DNA of 64,000 bases from Achromobacter aloeverae (GCF_004121055.1 NZ_PYAL01000001.1:1-64000), one strand, 5' to 3'. Positions 52,398 to 61,911 are shown, counted from the stretch's first letter. Notes: generated by a model not told the origin, from the letters alone. Numbers and translations: made by a program.

Positions 52398-53537
52398 ATG
52401 GACTTCCTGAACGATGAGCAAATGCTGTGGCGCGACACCGTGGCACGGGTGATGGAAAAGGAAATCGGCTGCGATTACGTGCGGCAGTGCGACATGGACC
52501 GCAGCTATCCTTATGAAGCGTACGAGAAGGTGGCCAAGCTGGGCTGGCTGCGCCTGCTGATACCGGAGGAAATGGGCGGCGACGGCGGCACCATCTTCGA
52601 TTACGCGCTCATGTGCGAAGGGCTGGCGCGCTATGGGTTCGACTTCGCCACCGCGTTCATGGTGTCGACCTTCACCGGCATGAATATCGTCAAGTTCGGC
52701 ACGCCGGCGCAACAGGAACGCTACCTGCCCGCCTTCATGCGGGGGGAGCTGCGCTTCTCCATCTCTATTTCCGAACCCCAGGCCGGTTCCGACGCCGCCT
52801 CGACGCGCACGCGCGCCGAGCCGCGCGACGGCGGCTGGACGATCCGGGGCCAGAAACTGTGGTGCTCCGGCGCGGCGGCCAGGAATGTGGTGATCGCGAT
52901 GCTGGTGCGCACGGATAAGGAGGCCAGGAAGCACCAGGGCCTGTCGGTGCTGCTGGTGCCTAACGATACGCCGGGCCTGGATATCCGTCGCCTGCCGACG
53001 ATGGCGCGCCGCGCTACCGGCACCACCGAAATATTCCTCGACGACGCCTGGGTCCCCGAGGAAAACATGATGGGCACGCCGGGTGGCGGCTGGAGCATCA
53101 TCACGGACCACCTGGAACTGGAGCGGATCGCCGTGTCCGCCGCCTACGTAGGCAACGCGCAGCAGGCCGTGTCCGATGCGCTGCGCTACGCGCACGAGCG
53201 CATCCAGTTCGACCGGCCCATTTTCGAATTCCAGGTCATACGCCACATGCTGGCCGACATGCAGACCGCCGTCGACGCTTCCCGCCTGATGGTCTATCGC
53301 GCGGCGGATATGGCCTCGCGTGGCCTGCCCTGCTCACGCGAGGTAAGCATGGCCAAGCTGATGGCCTCCGAAACCCTGCAAACCGTGACACGCCAAGGCA
53401 TGCAGATCCTGGGGGGACACAGCATGCTGCCGGAATCCGACATGGAGCGCTACTTCCGCGAGGGCATGCAGTCGACCATAGGCGGCGGCACTTCGCAGAT
53501 CCAGCGCACCATCATCTCGAAGGCGATGCATCCGTGA
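52398..53537 (+). CDS. Acyl-CoA dehydrogenase
   Basis: The 379-residue flavoprotein shows FLNDEQMLWRDTVARVMEKEI, RFSISISEPQAGSDAASTRTRA (FAD/substrate), GGWTIRGQKLWCSGAAA, FDRPIFEFQVIRHMLADMQT and the C-terminal YFREGMQSTIGGGTSQIQRTIIS. The catalytic base would be the Glu at the normal late position or in YFREG. It desaturates an acyl-CoA and passes electrons to ETF. Confidence 0.93.
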   Translation: MDFLNDEQMLWRDTVARVMEKEIGCDYVRQCDMDRSYPYEAYEKVAKLGWLRLLIPEEMGGDGGTIFDYALMCEGLARYGFDFATAFMVSTFTGMNIVKFGTPAQQERYLPAFMRGELRFSISISEPQAGSDAASTRTRAEPRDGGWTIRGQKLWCSGAAARNVVIAMLVRTDKEARKHQGLSVLLVPNDTPGLDIRRLPTMARRATGTTEIFLDDAWVPEENMMGTPGGGWSIITDHLELERIAVSAAYVGNAQQAVSDALRYAHERIQFDRPIFEFQVIRHMLADMQTAVDASRLMVYRAADMASRGLPCSREVSMAKLMASETLQTVTRQGMQILGGHSMLPESDMERYFREGMQSTIGGGTSQIQRTIISKAMHP

Positions 53538-54796
53538 TGACCGACCCACACAAGCGCGACACGCTGCCGCTGCAGGGAATACGCGTACTGGACATGACGC
53601 GCATCCTGGCGGGGCCATGGGCCACGCAGAGCCTGGCCGACCTGGGCGCCGAGGTGATCAAGATTGAACATCCCGGCGGCGGTGACGATACACGGCGGAT
53701 GGGGCCACCGTTCATCCGCGACGCCGCCACGGGCGCGGAGACCGATGCCGCCTATTTCCTCTGCTGCAATCGCGGCAAGGAGTCGGTGGCGATCGACATC
53801 GCCACGCCCAGTGGCCGCGACCTCGTCCGCCGGCTCGCCGCCGAGTGCGATGTGCTGATCGAAAACTACAAGGTGGGCGGCCTGTGCAAGTACGGCCTGG
53901 ACTACCAGACCCTGCACGCCGAGCTGCCGGACCTCGTGTATTGCTCGGTCACCGGGTTCGGGCAGACCGGGCCGTACGCGCAGCGTCCGGGCTATGACTA
54001 CCTGATACAGGGCATGGGCGGCCTGATGAGCGTGACCGGCGAGCCCGATGGCGTGCCGGGCGGAGGACCCCAGCGCGCGGGCGTCGCGCTGGCCGACATC
54101 CTGTCCGGCATGTATGCCGCGCTGGCCATCCTGGCGGCGCTGCGGCATCGCGACCTGGGCGGCGGCGGCCAGCACATCGACATCGGCATGCTCGACGTAC
54201 AGGTGGCGGTGCTGGCGAATCAAGCGATGAATTACCTGACCACCGGCAAGGCGCCCGGCAGGATGGGCAACGGGCATCCGAATATCGTGCCCTACCAGTC
54301 ATTCCGTGCGTCCGACGGCCACCTGATCCTGGCGGTCGGCAACGATACGCAGTTCCGCAAGATGGCGCAGGCGATGGAGCGTCCGGATATCGGCGAAGAC
54401 CCGCGCTTTCAGACGATTGCCCTGCGCGTTGCCAATCGCGGTGTGCTGGTGCCCATGCTGGCGACGATCATCGCGTCGCGCACCATCGCGCAATGGGTGG
54501 AAGCGATGGCGGCGGTTGAGGTTCCCTGCGGACCGGTCAACACGGTGGACCGTGTGTTCGACGACCCCCAGGTGCGGGCACGCGGTGCCCGGCTCACGTT
54601 GCCGCATGCAGGCGCCGGCACGGTGCCGTCCGTGGCCAGCCCGATACGGCTGTCGGAATCGCCGCTGCGCTACAAGGCGGGGCCACCAGTCTTGGGCCAG
54701 CATACGGCCGGCGTCTTGCGGCGGGTGCTGGGCCTGCCGGAACAGGAAATCGCGGCGTTGGCCGCTGAATGCGTGATCAAGGACATCAAGCCATGA
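53534..54796 (+). CDS. CaiB/BaiF-type (family III) CoA transferase
   Basis: The 420-residue protein begins LQGIRVLDMTRILAGPWATQSLADLGAEVIKIEHPGGGDDTR, followed by CNRGKESVAIDIATPSGRDLVRRLAAECDVLIENYKVGGL and GYDYLIQGMGGLMSVTGEPDG. DIGMLDVQVAVLANQ holds the segment with the catalytic Asp in this family. It activates the operon's acid substrate by transferring CoA from another thioester. The start overlaps the dehydrogenase stop by four bases. Confidence 0.93.
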   Translation: MMTDPHKRDTLPLQGIRVLDMTRILAGPWATQSLADLGAEVIKIEHPGGGDDTRRMGPPFIRDAATGAETDAAYFLCCNRGKESVAIDIATPSGRDLVRRLAAECDVLIENYKVGGLCKYGLDYQTLHAELPDLVYCSVTGFGQTGPYAQRPGYDYLIQGMGGLMSVTGEPDGVPGGGPQRAGVALADILSGMYAALAILAALRHRDLGGGGQHIDIGMLDVQVAVLANQAMNYLTTGKAPGRMGNGHPNIVPYQSFRASDGHLILAVGNDTQFRKMAQAMERPDIGEDPRFQTIALRVANRGVLVPMLATIIASRTIAQWVEAMAAVEVPCGPVNTVDRVFDDPQVRARGARLTLPHAGAGTVPSVASPIRLSESPLRYKAGPPVLGQHTAGVLRRVLGLPEQEIAALAAECVIKDIKP

Positions 54797-55296
54797 AGCA
54801 CTCCGCGGAAAACCCGAGCCTGGATCCCGCCTGGCGCGACGCCCCCGTGATGGGTCTGGGACTGCACTGGAACGACGTGCAGGTCGGCCAGCGTTTCCAA
54901 ACCCTGGGCCGTACCGTCACCGAAGCAGATATCGCGATGTTCGTCGGCGTCACCGGCATGGTCGAGGAGATGTTCACCAACGTCGAATACATACAGCGCG
55001 AATCGCGCATGGGCGCGCGCCCGGTCCCCGGTTCGCTGGTGTTCTGCGTCGCCGAAGGCCTGCTGATGCAATCCACCATGCAGCGCACCGGCGTGGCATT
55101 CCTGGAATGCGACTTGAGGATACTGAAGCCAACCGTGGCAGGCGACACGCTGCATGTGTGCGTCGAGGTCGTCGAAGCTCGCGCCACGAGCAAACCCGGC
55201 AGCGGCCTGCTGCGCACGATGAATCGCGTGGTCAACCAGCGCGATGACGTGGTGGCCACCTATAACCCATTGCGCATGGTCAAGGGCCGACCCTAG
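54793..55296 (+). CDS. MaoC-family hot-dog dehydratase-like protein
   Basis: The 167-residue product starts at ATG 54793, overlapping the CoA-transferase stop. It has LHWNDVQVGQRFQTLGRTVTEADIAMFVGVTGMVEEMFTNVEYIQRESRMGARPVPGSLVFCVAEGLL and LRILKPTVAGDTLHVCVEV. The MaoC fold is clear, but the catalytic Asp/His pair is not evident in this copy. It may be the structural half of a heterodimer with the MaoC protein at 51913. Confidence 0.87.
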   Translation: MKHSAENPSLDPAWRDAPVMGLGLHWNDVQVGQRFQTLGRTVTEADIAMFVGVTGMVEEMFTNVEYIQRESRMGARPVPGSLVFCVAEGLLMQSTMQRTGVAFLECDLRILKPTVAGDTLHVCVEVVEARATSKPGSGLLRTMNRVVNQRDDVVATYNPLRMVKGRP

Positions 55297-55330
55297 TGAT
55301 CGCTCGCGCAAAATAACGAGGAGACATCCC

Positions 55331-56347
55331 ATGCGGGTTTTTACGACGATGAGGGGCGTAGTATGGGGCAAGGTATTGCTTGGCGCGTTGGCCTTGGCCG
55401 GCATGTCGCCGGGCCACGCCCAGGCACCTGCCCGGACAGCCACCCCGGTGGCGGACTATCCAAACCGGCCTATCACCATCGTGGTGCCGTTCGCGGCGGG
55501 CACGACCACCGACCAGACCGGGCGCTTCCTGGCCAAGCATATTACGGACGCCACCAGGCAGCCCGTGATCGTGCAGAACCTGCCGGGTGCCGAAGGCTTT
55601 ATCGGCCTGCAGCATGTGCTGCGCCAGCCCGCCGACGGCTACACCATCGTCATCGGGTCGAATACCACGCATGCGGCCAATGTCAGCCTGTTCAAGAAAC
55701 TGCCGTACGACCCCGTTCGTGATTTCGTGCCGGTCACGGGCATCATCATCGGCGGTGTGACGCTGGTCGTGCGACCCGATTCGCCCTATAACAACGTGCA
55801 GGATCTCGTCGCGGATGCCAGGAAACAGCCCGGCAAGCTCTCGTTCGGGTGGGGCAATTCCTCATCCCGGTCCGGCGGGGAGGTGTTGAAGGAATTGACC
55901 GGCATCAATATCCTGTCGGTGCCATACAAGGCGCTGACCACGGCCATTACCGATGTCATCGGCGGGCAGATCACCATGGTCTTCGGCGACGCGCCCGCGG
56001 TAATGCCCTTGGTGCGCGCCGGCAAGCTCAAGGCGCTGGGCGTGTCCACAACGAGTCGCATGCCGGGGTATGAAGACATTCCGACCATCGCGGAACAAGG
56101 CATCAAGGGCTATCAGGCCAGCGGCTGGCTGGCGGTGTTCGCGCCGAAGGGCACGCCCGCCGATGTGGTCGCCAAGTTGAACGCCATCATCGTGCCCATC
56201 ATGCGCACGCCGGAGGCGGCGACATTCTTCGGCCAGAATGCCTGGAAGCCCTTCCCTGGCACGCCGCAGGAACTCGCGCAGTTCCAGCAGCGCGAGATCC
56301 AGCGATGGGCGGAACTGGTCAAGTCCGCCGGTATCGAGCAGCAGTAG
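55331..56347 (+). CDS. Bug-family (TTT) periplasmic solute receptor
   Basis: From ATG 55331, after AGGAGAC, the protein has 338 residues. A signal peptide ends near GMSPGHAQA. The Bug pattern is YPNRPITIVVPFAAGTTTDQTGRFLAKHI, VQNLPGAEGFIGLQHVLRQPADGYTI and SVPYKALTTAITDVIGGQITMVFGD. It is likely the uptake receptor for the acid handled by the preceding CoA enzymes. Confidence 0.92.
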   Translation: MRVFTTMRGVVWGKVLLGALALAGMSPGHAQAPARTATPVADYPNRPITIVVPFAAGTTTDQTGRFLAKHITDATRQPVIVQNLPGAEGFIGLQHVLRQPADGYTIVIGSNTTHAANVSLFKKLPYDPVRDFVPVTGIIIGGVTLVVRPDSPYNNVQDLVADARKQPGKLSFGWGNSSSRSGGEVLKELTGINILSVPYKALTTAITDVIGGQITMVFGDAPAVMPLVRAGKLKALGVSTTSRMPGYEDIPTIAEQGIKGYQASGWLAVFAPKGTPADVVAKLNAIIVPIMRTPEAATFFGQNAWKPFPGTPQELAQFQQREIQRWAELVKSAGIEQQ

Positions 56348-56442
56348 GATCCGCCAGTTCAATGTCCGGTGCGGCGCGACAGGGCAGCGGCGTTTGCCGC
56401 TATCATATGCGCACTGGCGCAACGTCCTTGTCTTCATCGTCC

Positions 56443-57063
56443 ATGGCAGAAAAGAAACCCGCAGCGAAAAAGCGCGGCCGACCGGCCGTACACCGTACAC
56501 CGCGCAAGGAGGAAATCCTGGAAACGGCGGCGCGGCTTTTCGCGGATGAGGGCTACAACTCGGTTTCGCTACAGGACATCGCCGATGCGGTCGGCCTGTC
56601 CAAGACTGCGCTCTATCACTACTTCGACCGCAAGGAAACGATACTCGGCACGATCGTCGTGACGACCGTGAAGGAACTGAGCGAGTTCGTTGAGCGGGCG
56701 GTGGCCGCGCACCAGTCGCCGCAGGACAGGCTGGCGGCCTTCCTGGAGGCACAGGCCGAATTCTTCGAACAGCACCAGGCCTCATTCCAGGTTCTACTGA
56801 CACGGTTCGCCAACCTGCGTGAACCCAAGATGCGGGACATCGCCGTGGAATGGCGGGTCAACTACGAAAACACCATACGGAACATCGTTCACGAAGGCGT
56901 GACAGCGGGCGTGTTCAACGCCGGCAGTCCCAATGCCGTGGTGCGGATGGTGATTTCCTCCGTGTACTGGCTGGCCCGTTGGTATCGCCCTTCCGGCAAG
57001 CAGACTTCCCGCGAGATCGCCCGCGAATACGCGGAGATCATCCTGCACGGGATCGTCAAGTAG
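56443..57063 (+). CDS. TetR-family transcriptional regulator
   Basis: From ATG 56443 the product has 206 residues; ATG 56407 in the same frame is possible. After a basic start (AEKKPAAKKRGRPAVHRTPR) the TetR HTH is clear: EEILETAARLFADEGYNSVSLQDIADAVGLSKTALYHYFDRKETIL. The rest is the all-helical ligand domain. It ends the CoA operon and is the best candidate to bind the palindrome at 50843. Confidence 0.9.
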   Translation: MAEKKPAAKKRGRPAVHRTPRKEEILETAARLFADEGYNSVSLQDIADAVGLSKTALYHYFDRKETILGTIVVTTVKELSEFVERAVAAHQSPQDRLAAFLEAQAEFFEQHQASFQVLLTRFANLREPKMRDIAVEWRVNYENTIRNIVHEGVTAGVFNAGSPNAVVRMVISSVYWLARWYRPSGKQTSREIAREYAEIILHGIVK

Positions 57064-57109
57064 GGGCTGGCCCACCGAGGCGCAGCGGTGCCGCTTAGGT
57101 TCGCTCGCG

Positions 57110-58075
57110 CTATGCGCCCCGCCGCTGCCGCTTTGGCTTGACACCGCCGGCCAGCCGCGCGCCGGCATGGCGCGCCGCCGCCATGAACTGCTCGAAGGAC
57201 GGATGGGCCGCGATCGTTTCGTGATGGACCAGCACCACCATGTAGTCGCCCAGGTTCAATCCGGTCTCGATGATGGATATCAATCCGCTGTCCTGGAACT
57301 GGGCCGCGATGCGGTCGGGCGCGATCGACAGGCAGGCGCTGCGCGCGGCCAGGTGCACGTTCGAAAGAAACGACAGCGATTCGATCATCGCCCTGGGGGG
57401 CGCCAGGCCCGCCCGCACGAACACCTCGCCCCAGATATTGCGCGAATAGCTCTGCTGGCGCGGGAGTATCCATGGATAAGCCGTCAGCTCCTCCAGCGAT
57501 GCCTTTCTCCTGGCCGCGAGCGGGTGGCCACGCGCGGCGATGACCACCGTCTTTTCCTCATACATGTTCTCGATGACGTAGTGGCCGTCGCCAGGCAGCA
57601 GCCCGGGCGGACGCCGACCCATGAACACATCGATTTCACCGTCGTTCAATTGCGCATCGAGCGCACTGGTGGTTCCCTCGACGATTTCGACGGCGACGTC
57701 CGGCGCTTCCCGCCCCAAGGCATCCATCAGTTCCGGAACGAAGGTATGGGTGACCCGCGGAATGCAGCCGAGTCGCAGCTTGACCTGCGGCTGTCCGTTC
57801 CGGACGTCCAGGGAATGCAGGGCCTTGGCCGCATAACGCACGCCGCGCAGCAACTCATGCGCGTCGGCGAGGGGCACGCAGCCACGGTGGCTGCGCGAGA
57901 ACAACTGCCTGCCGGCGATGCGCTCGGCATCCTGCAACAATGACGTCGCCAACGGTTGGGCGATGCCCAGCGCGCGCGCCGCGGCATGGATGGAGCCATG
58001 CCGGGCGATGGTGACCAGCAGGTCCACATGCCGCCGTTCCAGGCGTTCGGGGGATTTCTTGCGCATGATATCCAT
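57110..58075 (-). CDS. LysR-family transcriptional regulator
   Basis: The 321-residue LysR protein has the HTH ERRHVDLLVTIARHGSIHAAARALGIAQPLATSLLQDAERIAG and a long effector domain (LGCIPRVTHTFVPELMDALG, LNDGEIDVFMGRRPPGLLP). It is divergent from the Bug-ComA-TauD cluster at 58217, its likely target. Confidence 0.9.
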   Translation of the reverse strand: MDIMRKKSPERLERRHVDLLVTIARHGSIHAAARALGIAQPLATSLLQDAERIAGRQLFSRSHRGCVPLADAHELLRGVRYAAKALHSLDVRNGQPQVKLRLGCIPRVTHTFVPELMDALGREAPDVAVEIVEGTTSALDAQLNDGEIDVFMGRRPPGLLPGDGHYVIENMYEEKTVVIAARGHPLAARRKASLEELTAYPWILPRQQSYSRNIWGEVFVRAGLAPPRAMIESLSFLSNVHLAARSACLSIAPDRIAAQFQDSGLISIIETGLNLGDYMVVLVHHETIAAHPSFEQFMAAARHAGARLAGGVKPKRQRRGA

Positions 58076-58216
58076 GCCTTATTGCTTGATAGTCTATTTA
58101 TATTCTATTCAGTATCCCCCTGTATCTCTATAGTTCTCCGCATGCGACATGCGATCGCAAGGGGCACCCGGCCGCCAGCCTGCGTGTACCAGAAAAGAAC
58201 GGACGGAGACTGCATC

Positions 58217-59206
58217 GTGAGGAGATTGATTTCCTGTGTTGCCGCCTGGGCGGCGCTGGCCTTGCCGGCATTGGCCCATGCTGGCGCGGATGGCGGGCCC
58301 GGGGCGGACTTTCCGGCGCTGCCCATCCGCTGGATCGTGCCCTTCCCTCCGGCCGGCAGCATCGATGCCGTGGCGCGCGTCGTCGGCCGCAAGCTGTCGC
58401 AGGTCCTCGGGCAGCAGATCATCATCGACAATCGCGCCGGCGCCGGCGGCCGCGTGGGCGCCAAGGCCGCCGCCGACGCGCGGCCCGACGGCTATACGCA
58501 GCTCTTCACCCTCAACACCACGTACACCATCAAGAAAGACTTGTTCCGCAATCCCACCTTCGACCCGGACAAGGATTTCGAGCCCATCACCATCGTCGCG
58601 GAAACGTCGCAGCTGCTGGTGGCAAGCCCGAAGTTCCCCGCGCACGACGTGCGGCAACTGATCGATATGGCCAGGAAGCACCCGCACGAGATCAATTTCG
58701 CGTCTTCCGGCGTGGGCGGGTCCTTGCACCTGGCGATGCTGTACTTCGAGTCCCAGGCCGGTATCGACCTGGTCCACATCCCCTACAAGGGCGGCCCGCC
58801 GGCGGTCAATGACCTGATGACGGATCGCGTTTCGCTGATGTTCTTCAACACGCCCGCGGCGCTCAGCTATGTGAAGAACCACCAGCTGCAAGCCCTGGGC
58901 GTGAGCACGCCGAAGCGTTCCATGTTCCTGCCGGACGTTCCCACGATCGCCGAGTCGGGCGTGCCCGGTTTCGACATCTCCGTCTGGTTCGGCCTGTCCG
59001 TGCCGGCGGGAACGCCCAAGGCCGTCGTCGAGCGCATGCATGCCGCGGTCGCGCAGGCGCTTGCGGACCCCGGCGTGCGCCACGACCTGATCGCGCTGGG
59101 CGCGGAGCCGGTGGGAGACACCCCCGCCGATTTCGCGCAGCGCATGCGTCGAGAGAGCGAGGCCTGGACCCAGACCTTCAAGCAGGCCGACATGGTCCTG
59201 GAATAA
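58217..59206 (+). CDS. Bug-family (TTT) periplasmic solute receptor
   Basis: I start it at GTG 58217, with GGAG eight bases upstream; this gives 329 residues and a proper signal peptide (VRRLISCVAAWAALALPALAHA). The Bug pattern is clear: LPIRWIVPFPPAGSIDAVARVVGRKLSQVLGQQIIIDNRAGAGGRVGAKAAADARPDGYT, HIPYKGGPPAVNDLMTDRV and FLPDVPTIAESGVPGFD. It leads a five-gene plus-strand run. Confidence 0.9.
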   Translation: MRRLISCVAAWAALALPALAHAGADGGPGADFPALPIRWIVPFPPAGSIDAVARVVGRKLSQVLGQQIIIDNRAGAGGRVGAKAAADARPDGYTQLFTLNTTYTIKKDLFRNPTFDPDKDFEPITIVAETSQLLVASPKFPAHDVRQLIDMARKHPHEINFASSGVGGSLHLAMLYFESQAGIDLVHIPYKGGPPAVNDLMTDRVSLMFFNTPAALSYVKNHQLQALGVSTPKRSMFLPDVPTIAESGVPGFDISVWFGLSVPAGTPKAVVERMHAAVAQALADPGVRHDLIALGAEPVGDTPADFAQRMRRESEAWTQTFKQADMVLE

Positions 59207-59247
59207 GTACATCGCATCCCATTTTTCCATCTACCAGGACTGGTCAT

Positions 59248-60033
59248 ATGCCTACTGCCTATCCCATGCTGCGGGTCCCCCGGATTCCCGACAAGCCGCG
59301 CAAGCACAGCATGATCGTCATGTCGGAAACCTGCATTCCCCTGCGGGCGACGGAAGACCTGATCGAGATCGCCGGCTCACTGATCGACTACGCGAAACTG
59401 ACCGACCACGTGGGGCTGGTCGACCGGCTGGAAGCGTCGTGGATACGCCGCAAGGTGGCGCTATACAACGCCCACGGCATTCCCGTGATTCCCGGCGGGA
59501 TACCTTTTCAGATCGCCGTCATGCAAGGACAGGAGCAGGCCTATCTCCAGGCCATGGTCGACCTGGGCTACGCCGGCGTGGAGATAAGCGAGGACACCAT
59601 GCCGCCGCTGGCGACGGCCCGGCGCAGGGACTTGATCACGCGCGCGCTGGACATGGGCTTGAAAGTCATGACCGAAATGGGCCGCAAGAACGTCGACATC
59701 CCTTTCAATGCCGAAGAGATATGTGAACAGATCCTTGGCGATATCGAACTGGGGGTGTCGAAGATCTACCTGGAAAGCAGCGAAATCCAGGCCCTCTACC
59801 AGGCCGAGCCCGCCGCGCTGGACAAGATCGCGGGGCTGGGCCGCAATGAATATCTGTTGTTCGAGCTGGGCCTGATCAACGCGCAGGACAAGGCGGCGTG
59901 GCTGGTGGAGCGCTACGGGCCCGAGATCAATTTCGCCAGCGTGGCGCCCGCGGACGTCGTCGCCGTGGACGCGATACGGCGCGGCGTGCACCGCAAGGGC
60001 GGCTACCGCTACTTCGCCGAAATGCAGGGCTGA
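59248..60033 (+). CDS. ComA-family (phosphosulfolactate synthase-like) protein
   Basis: The 261-residue TIM-barrel protein has the ComA pattern: DKPRKHSMIVMSETCIPLRATEDLIEIAGSLIDYAKLTDHVGLV, KVALYNAHGIPVIPGGIPFQIAVMQGQEQAYLQAMVDLGYAGVEISEDTMPP and GLKVMTEMGRKNVDIP. True ComA joins sulfite to phosphoenolpyruvate to make phosphosulfolactate in coenzyme M synthesis. A bacterium of this type is unlikely to make coenzyme M, so the homologue may act on another organosulfur or enol compound. It is flanked by a Bug receptor and SDR, TauD and MDR enzymes. Confidence 0.8.
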   Translation: MPTAYPMLRVPRIPDKPRKHSMIVMSETCIPLRATEDLIEIAGSLIDYAKLTDHVGLVDRLEASWIRRKVALYNAHGIPVIPGGIPFQIAVMQGQEQAYLQAMVDLGYAGVEISEDTMPPLATARRRDLITRALDMGLKVMTEMGRKNVDIPFNAEEICEQILGDIELGVSKIYLESSEIQALYQAEPAALDKIAGLGRNEYLLFELGLINAQDKAAWLVERYGPEINFASVAPADVVAVDAIRRGVHRKGGYRYFAEMQG

Positions 60034-60037
60034 TGCA

Positions 60038-60883
60038 ATGGCGCTCATGCGAGACAAGGTCGTGGTCATTACCGGCGGCAGCCGCGGCATCGGGTTGGCC
60101 GCGGCCCGGCTGTTCGCGGCACAGGGCGCATCGCTGGCATTGTGCGCGCGCGGCGAGGAAAAGCTGCGGGAGGCGGCCCGCATGCTGGGCGAGACCTATG
60201 CCGTGCCCGTGCTGCCCCATGCGGCGGACATCCTGGACACGGCGTCGGTGCAAGCCTTCGTCCATGCCGTCGCAAGCCGGTATGGGCATATCGACGCGCT
60301 GGTGAACAATGCCGGCGCATCATCGCAACGGGAAGCCGACGGCGTCAACTGGCCGGTCAATGCGGTCGATGCGGTGTCCCAACCCTTGCCGCCGGGACGC
60401 TTCGAAGCCATTTCCGACGCGGAATGGCGCGCCGCGCTGGAGCAGAAGCTGCTCGGCATGGCGAGAGTGGTACGCGCCGCCCTCCCCGCGCTGCGTGCGG
60501 CGCAAGGCGCCAGCATCGTCAATGTCACGTCGATCAAGGGGCGCCAGCCCCCTCCCCGCGTCGTGACATCCGGCGTGGCCTGGGCCGCCGCCATGAACCT
60601 GAGCAAGGCGCTGTCCCTGGAACTGGCGCAGGACGCCATCCGCGTCAACGTGGTCAGCGTAGGGGGCATCCTGACCCCGCAGATGGAGGCCGGACGCGCC
60701 CGGTGGGCGCCCGGCAAGACGCTGGAGGAATTCCTGGCGCCGCGCGTGGCCAATATCCCGCTCAAGCGGCTGGGAAGCATGGACGAAGTCGCCCAGGCCA
60801 TTTTCTTTCTTGCGTCGCCCTTGTCTTCCTACATCACCGGGCAATGCCTGGCGGTCGATGGTGGAGGACTGCGGTCGATATAG
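60038..60883 (+). CDS. SDR-family NAD(P)-dependent oxidoreductase
   Basis: The 281-residue protein has KVVVITGGSRGIGLAAARLFAAQGASLALCARG, VNNAGASSQ, VNVTSIKGRQPPPRVVTSGVAWAAAMNLSKAL and SYITGQCLAVDGGGL. The catalytic region is odd: the canonical YxxxK Tyr is missing (SGVAWAAAMNLSK). Either the activity is altered or another residue takes over. It starts four bases after the ComA-like stop. Confidence 0.85.
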   Translation: MALMRDKVVVITGGSRGIGLAAARLFAAQGASLALCARGEEKLREAARMLGETYAVPVLPHAADILDTASVQAFVHAVASRYGHIDALVNNAGASSQREADGVNWPVNAVDAVSQPLPPGRFEAISDAEWRAALEQKLLGMARVVRAALPALRAAQGASIVNVTSIKGRQPPPRVVTSGVAWAAAMNLSKALSLELAQDAIRVNVVSVGGILTPQMEAGRARWAPGKTLEEFLAPRVANIPLKRLGSMDEVAQAIFFLASPLSSYITGQCLAVDGGGLRSI

Positions 60884-60945
60884 CCCCACGGACCCGGCGG
60901 CTCCGACGGGCGCGAACTTGTTTTTTCTTGATGAGACCTGCAACC

Positions 60946-61911
60946 ATGAACGAAAGCACATCCGTACAAGCAGCGCCCCGGGCGGCGCCAACGCACGTCA
61001 ACGCCGCCGAGGGCGTGACCATCCACCCTACCGGCGCCGCTGTCGGCGCGGAAATACGCGGCGTGGACCTGTCGCGGCCCGTCCCCGAGGACACCCGTGC
61101 GCTTCTGCGCCAGGCGTGGGCCGACCATTGCGTGCTGCTGTGGCGAGGACAGAGCCTGCCGGGCACGTCCTTTCTCGACGCCGCCTCGATATTCGGGGAA
61201 ACCAAGGAGCCGGCGGCACGCAAGTTCCAGGTGGCGGGCGGCTTTGTCGTGGGCGGAACGCGCATCGCCGTGGACCCGCGCATTTCGCTTATCTCCAATC
61301 TCGACGAAGTGGGCAATCCCGTGATGGACAACGGCACGCTGGGCAGCTACGAGGTGGTGTGGCACAGCGACAACTCCTATGCCGACGTGCCGCCCGCCGG
61401 CAGCATGTTGTACTCGGTACGGCTGCCCGTGGAAGGCGGCGGAGACACCTGGTTCAACAACCAGTACCTGGCGTACGAGGAGCTGCCCGAAGACCTGAAG
61501 CAGGCCATCGCGGGCCGCAGCCAGTTGCATGACGCCAGCCGCAACAGCGCCGGCATTCTACGCCCCACGGTCAAGCTGCCTACACGCCCCGAGGAGGTTC
61601 CGGGCCCCGTGCATCCGCTCGTGCGGGTGCATCCGGTGACCGGTCGCCGCGCGCTGTACCTGGGCCGCAGGCGCGAGTGGCCGTCGAACTACATCCTGGG
61701 CATGAGCAATGAGGAAAGCGAGCGCCTGCTCGACCGTCTTTGGGATCATGCGACCCAGCCGAAGTACGCCTGGTGCCACAAATGGCAGTTGGGCGACGTG
61801 GTGCTTTGGGACAATCGCTGCACCATGCACTATCGGGGCGAAGTCGATCCCACCCAGGCACGCGTGCTGTATCGGACGGTCATACGGGGAGAGCCGGTGA
61901 TCGCGGGCTGA
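60946..61911 (+). CDS. TauD/TfdA-family 2-oxoglutarate-dependent dioxygenase
   Basis: From ATG 60946 the protein has 321 residues (ATG 60931 adds five). The iron facial triad is visible: H140 and D142 in EVVWHSDNSYADVPPAG and H295 in CTMHYRGEVDPTQARVLYRT, with the 2-oxoglutarate-binding R310. The N-terminal HPTGAAVGAEIRGVDLSRPV is usual for the family. It hydroxylates a substrate next to a leaving group (for example sulfonate or aryloxy) with O2 and 2-oxoglutarate. Confidence 0.92.
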   Translation: MNESTSVQAAPRAAPTHVNAAEGVTIHPTGAAVGAEIRGVDLSRPVPEDTRALLRQAWADHCVLLWRGQSLPGTSFLDAASIFGETKEPAARKFQVAGGFVVGGTRIAVDPRISLISNLDEVGNPVMDNGTLGSYEVVWHSDNSYADVPPAGSMLYSVRLPVEGGGDTWFNNQYLAYEELPEDLKQAIAGRSQLHDASRNSAGILRPTVKLPTRPEEVPGPVHPLVRVHPVTGRRALYLGRRREWPSNYILGMSNEESERLLDRLWDHATQPKYAWCHKWQLGDVVLWDNRCTMHYRGEVDPTQARVLYRTVIRGEPVIAG

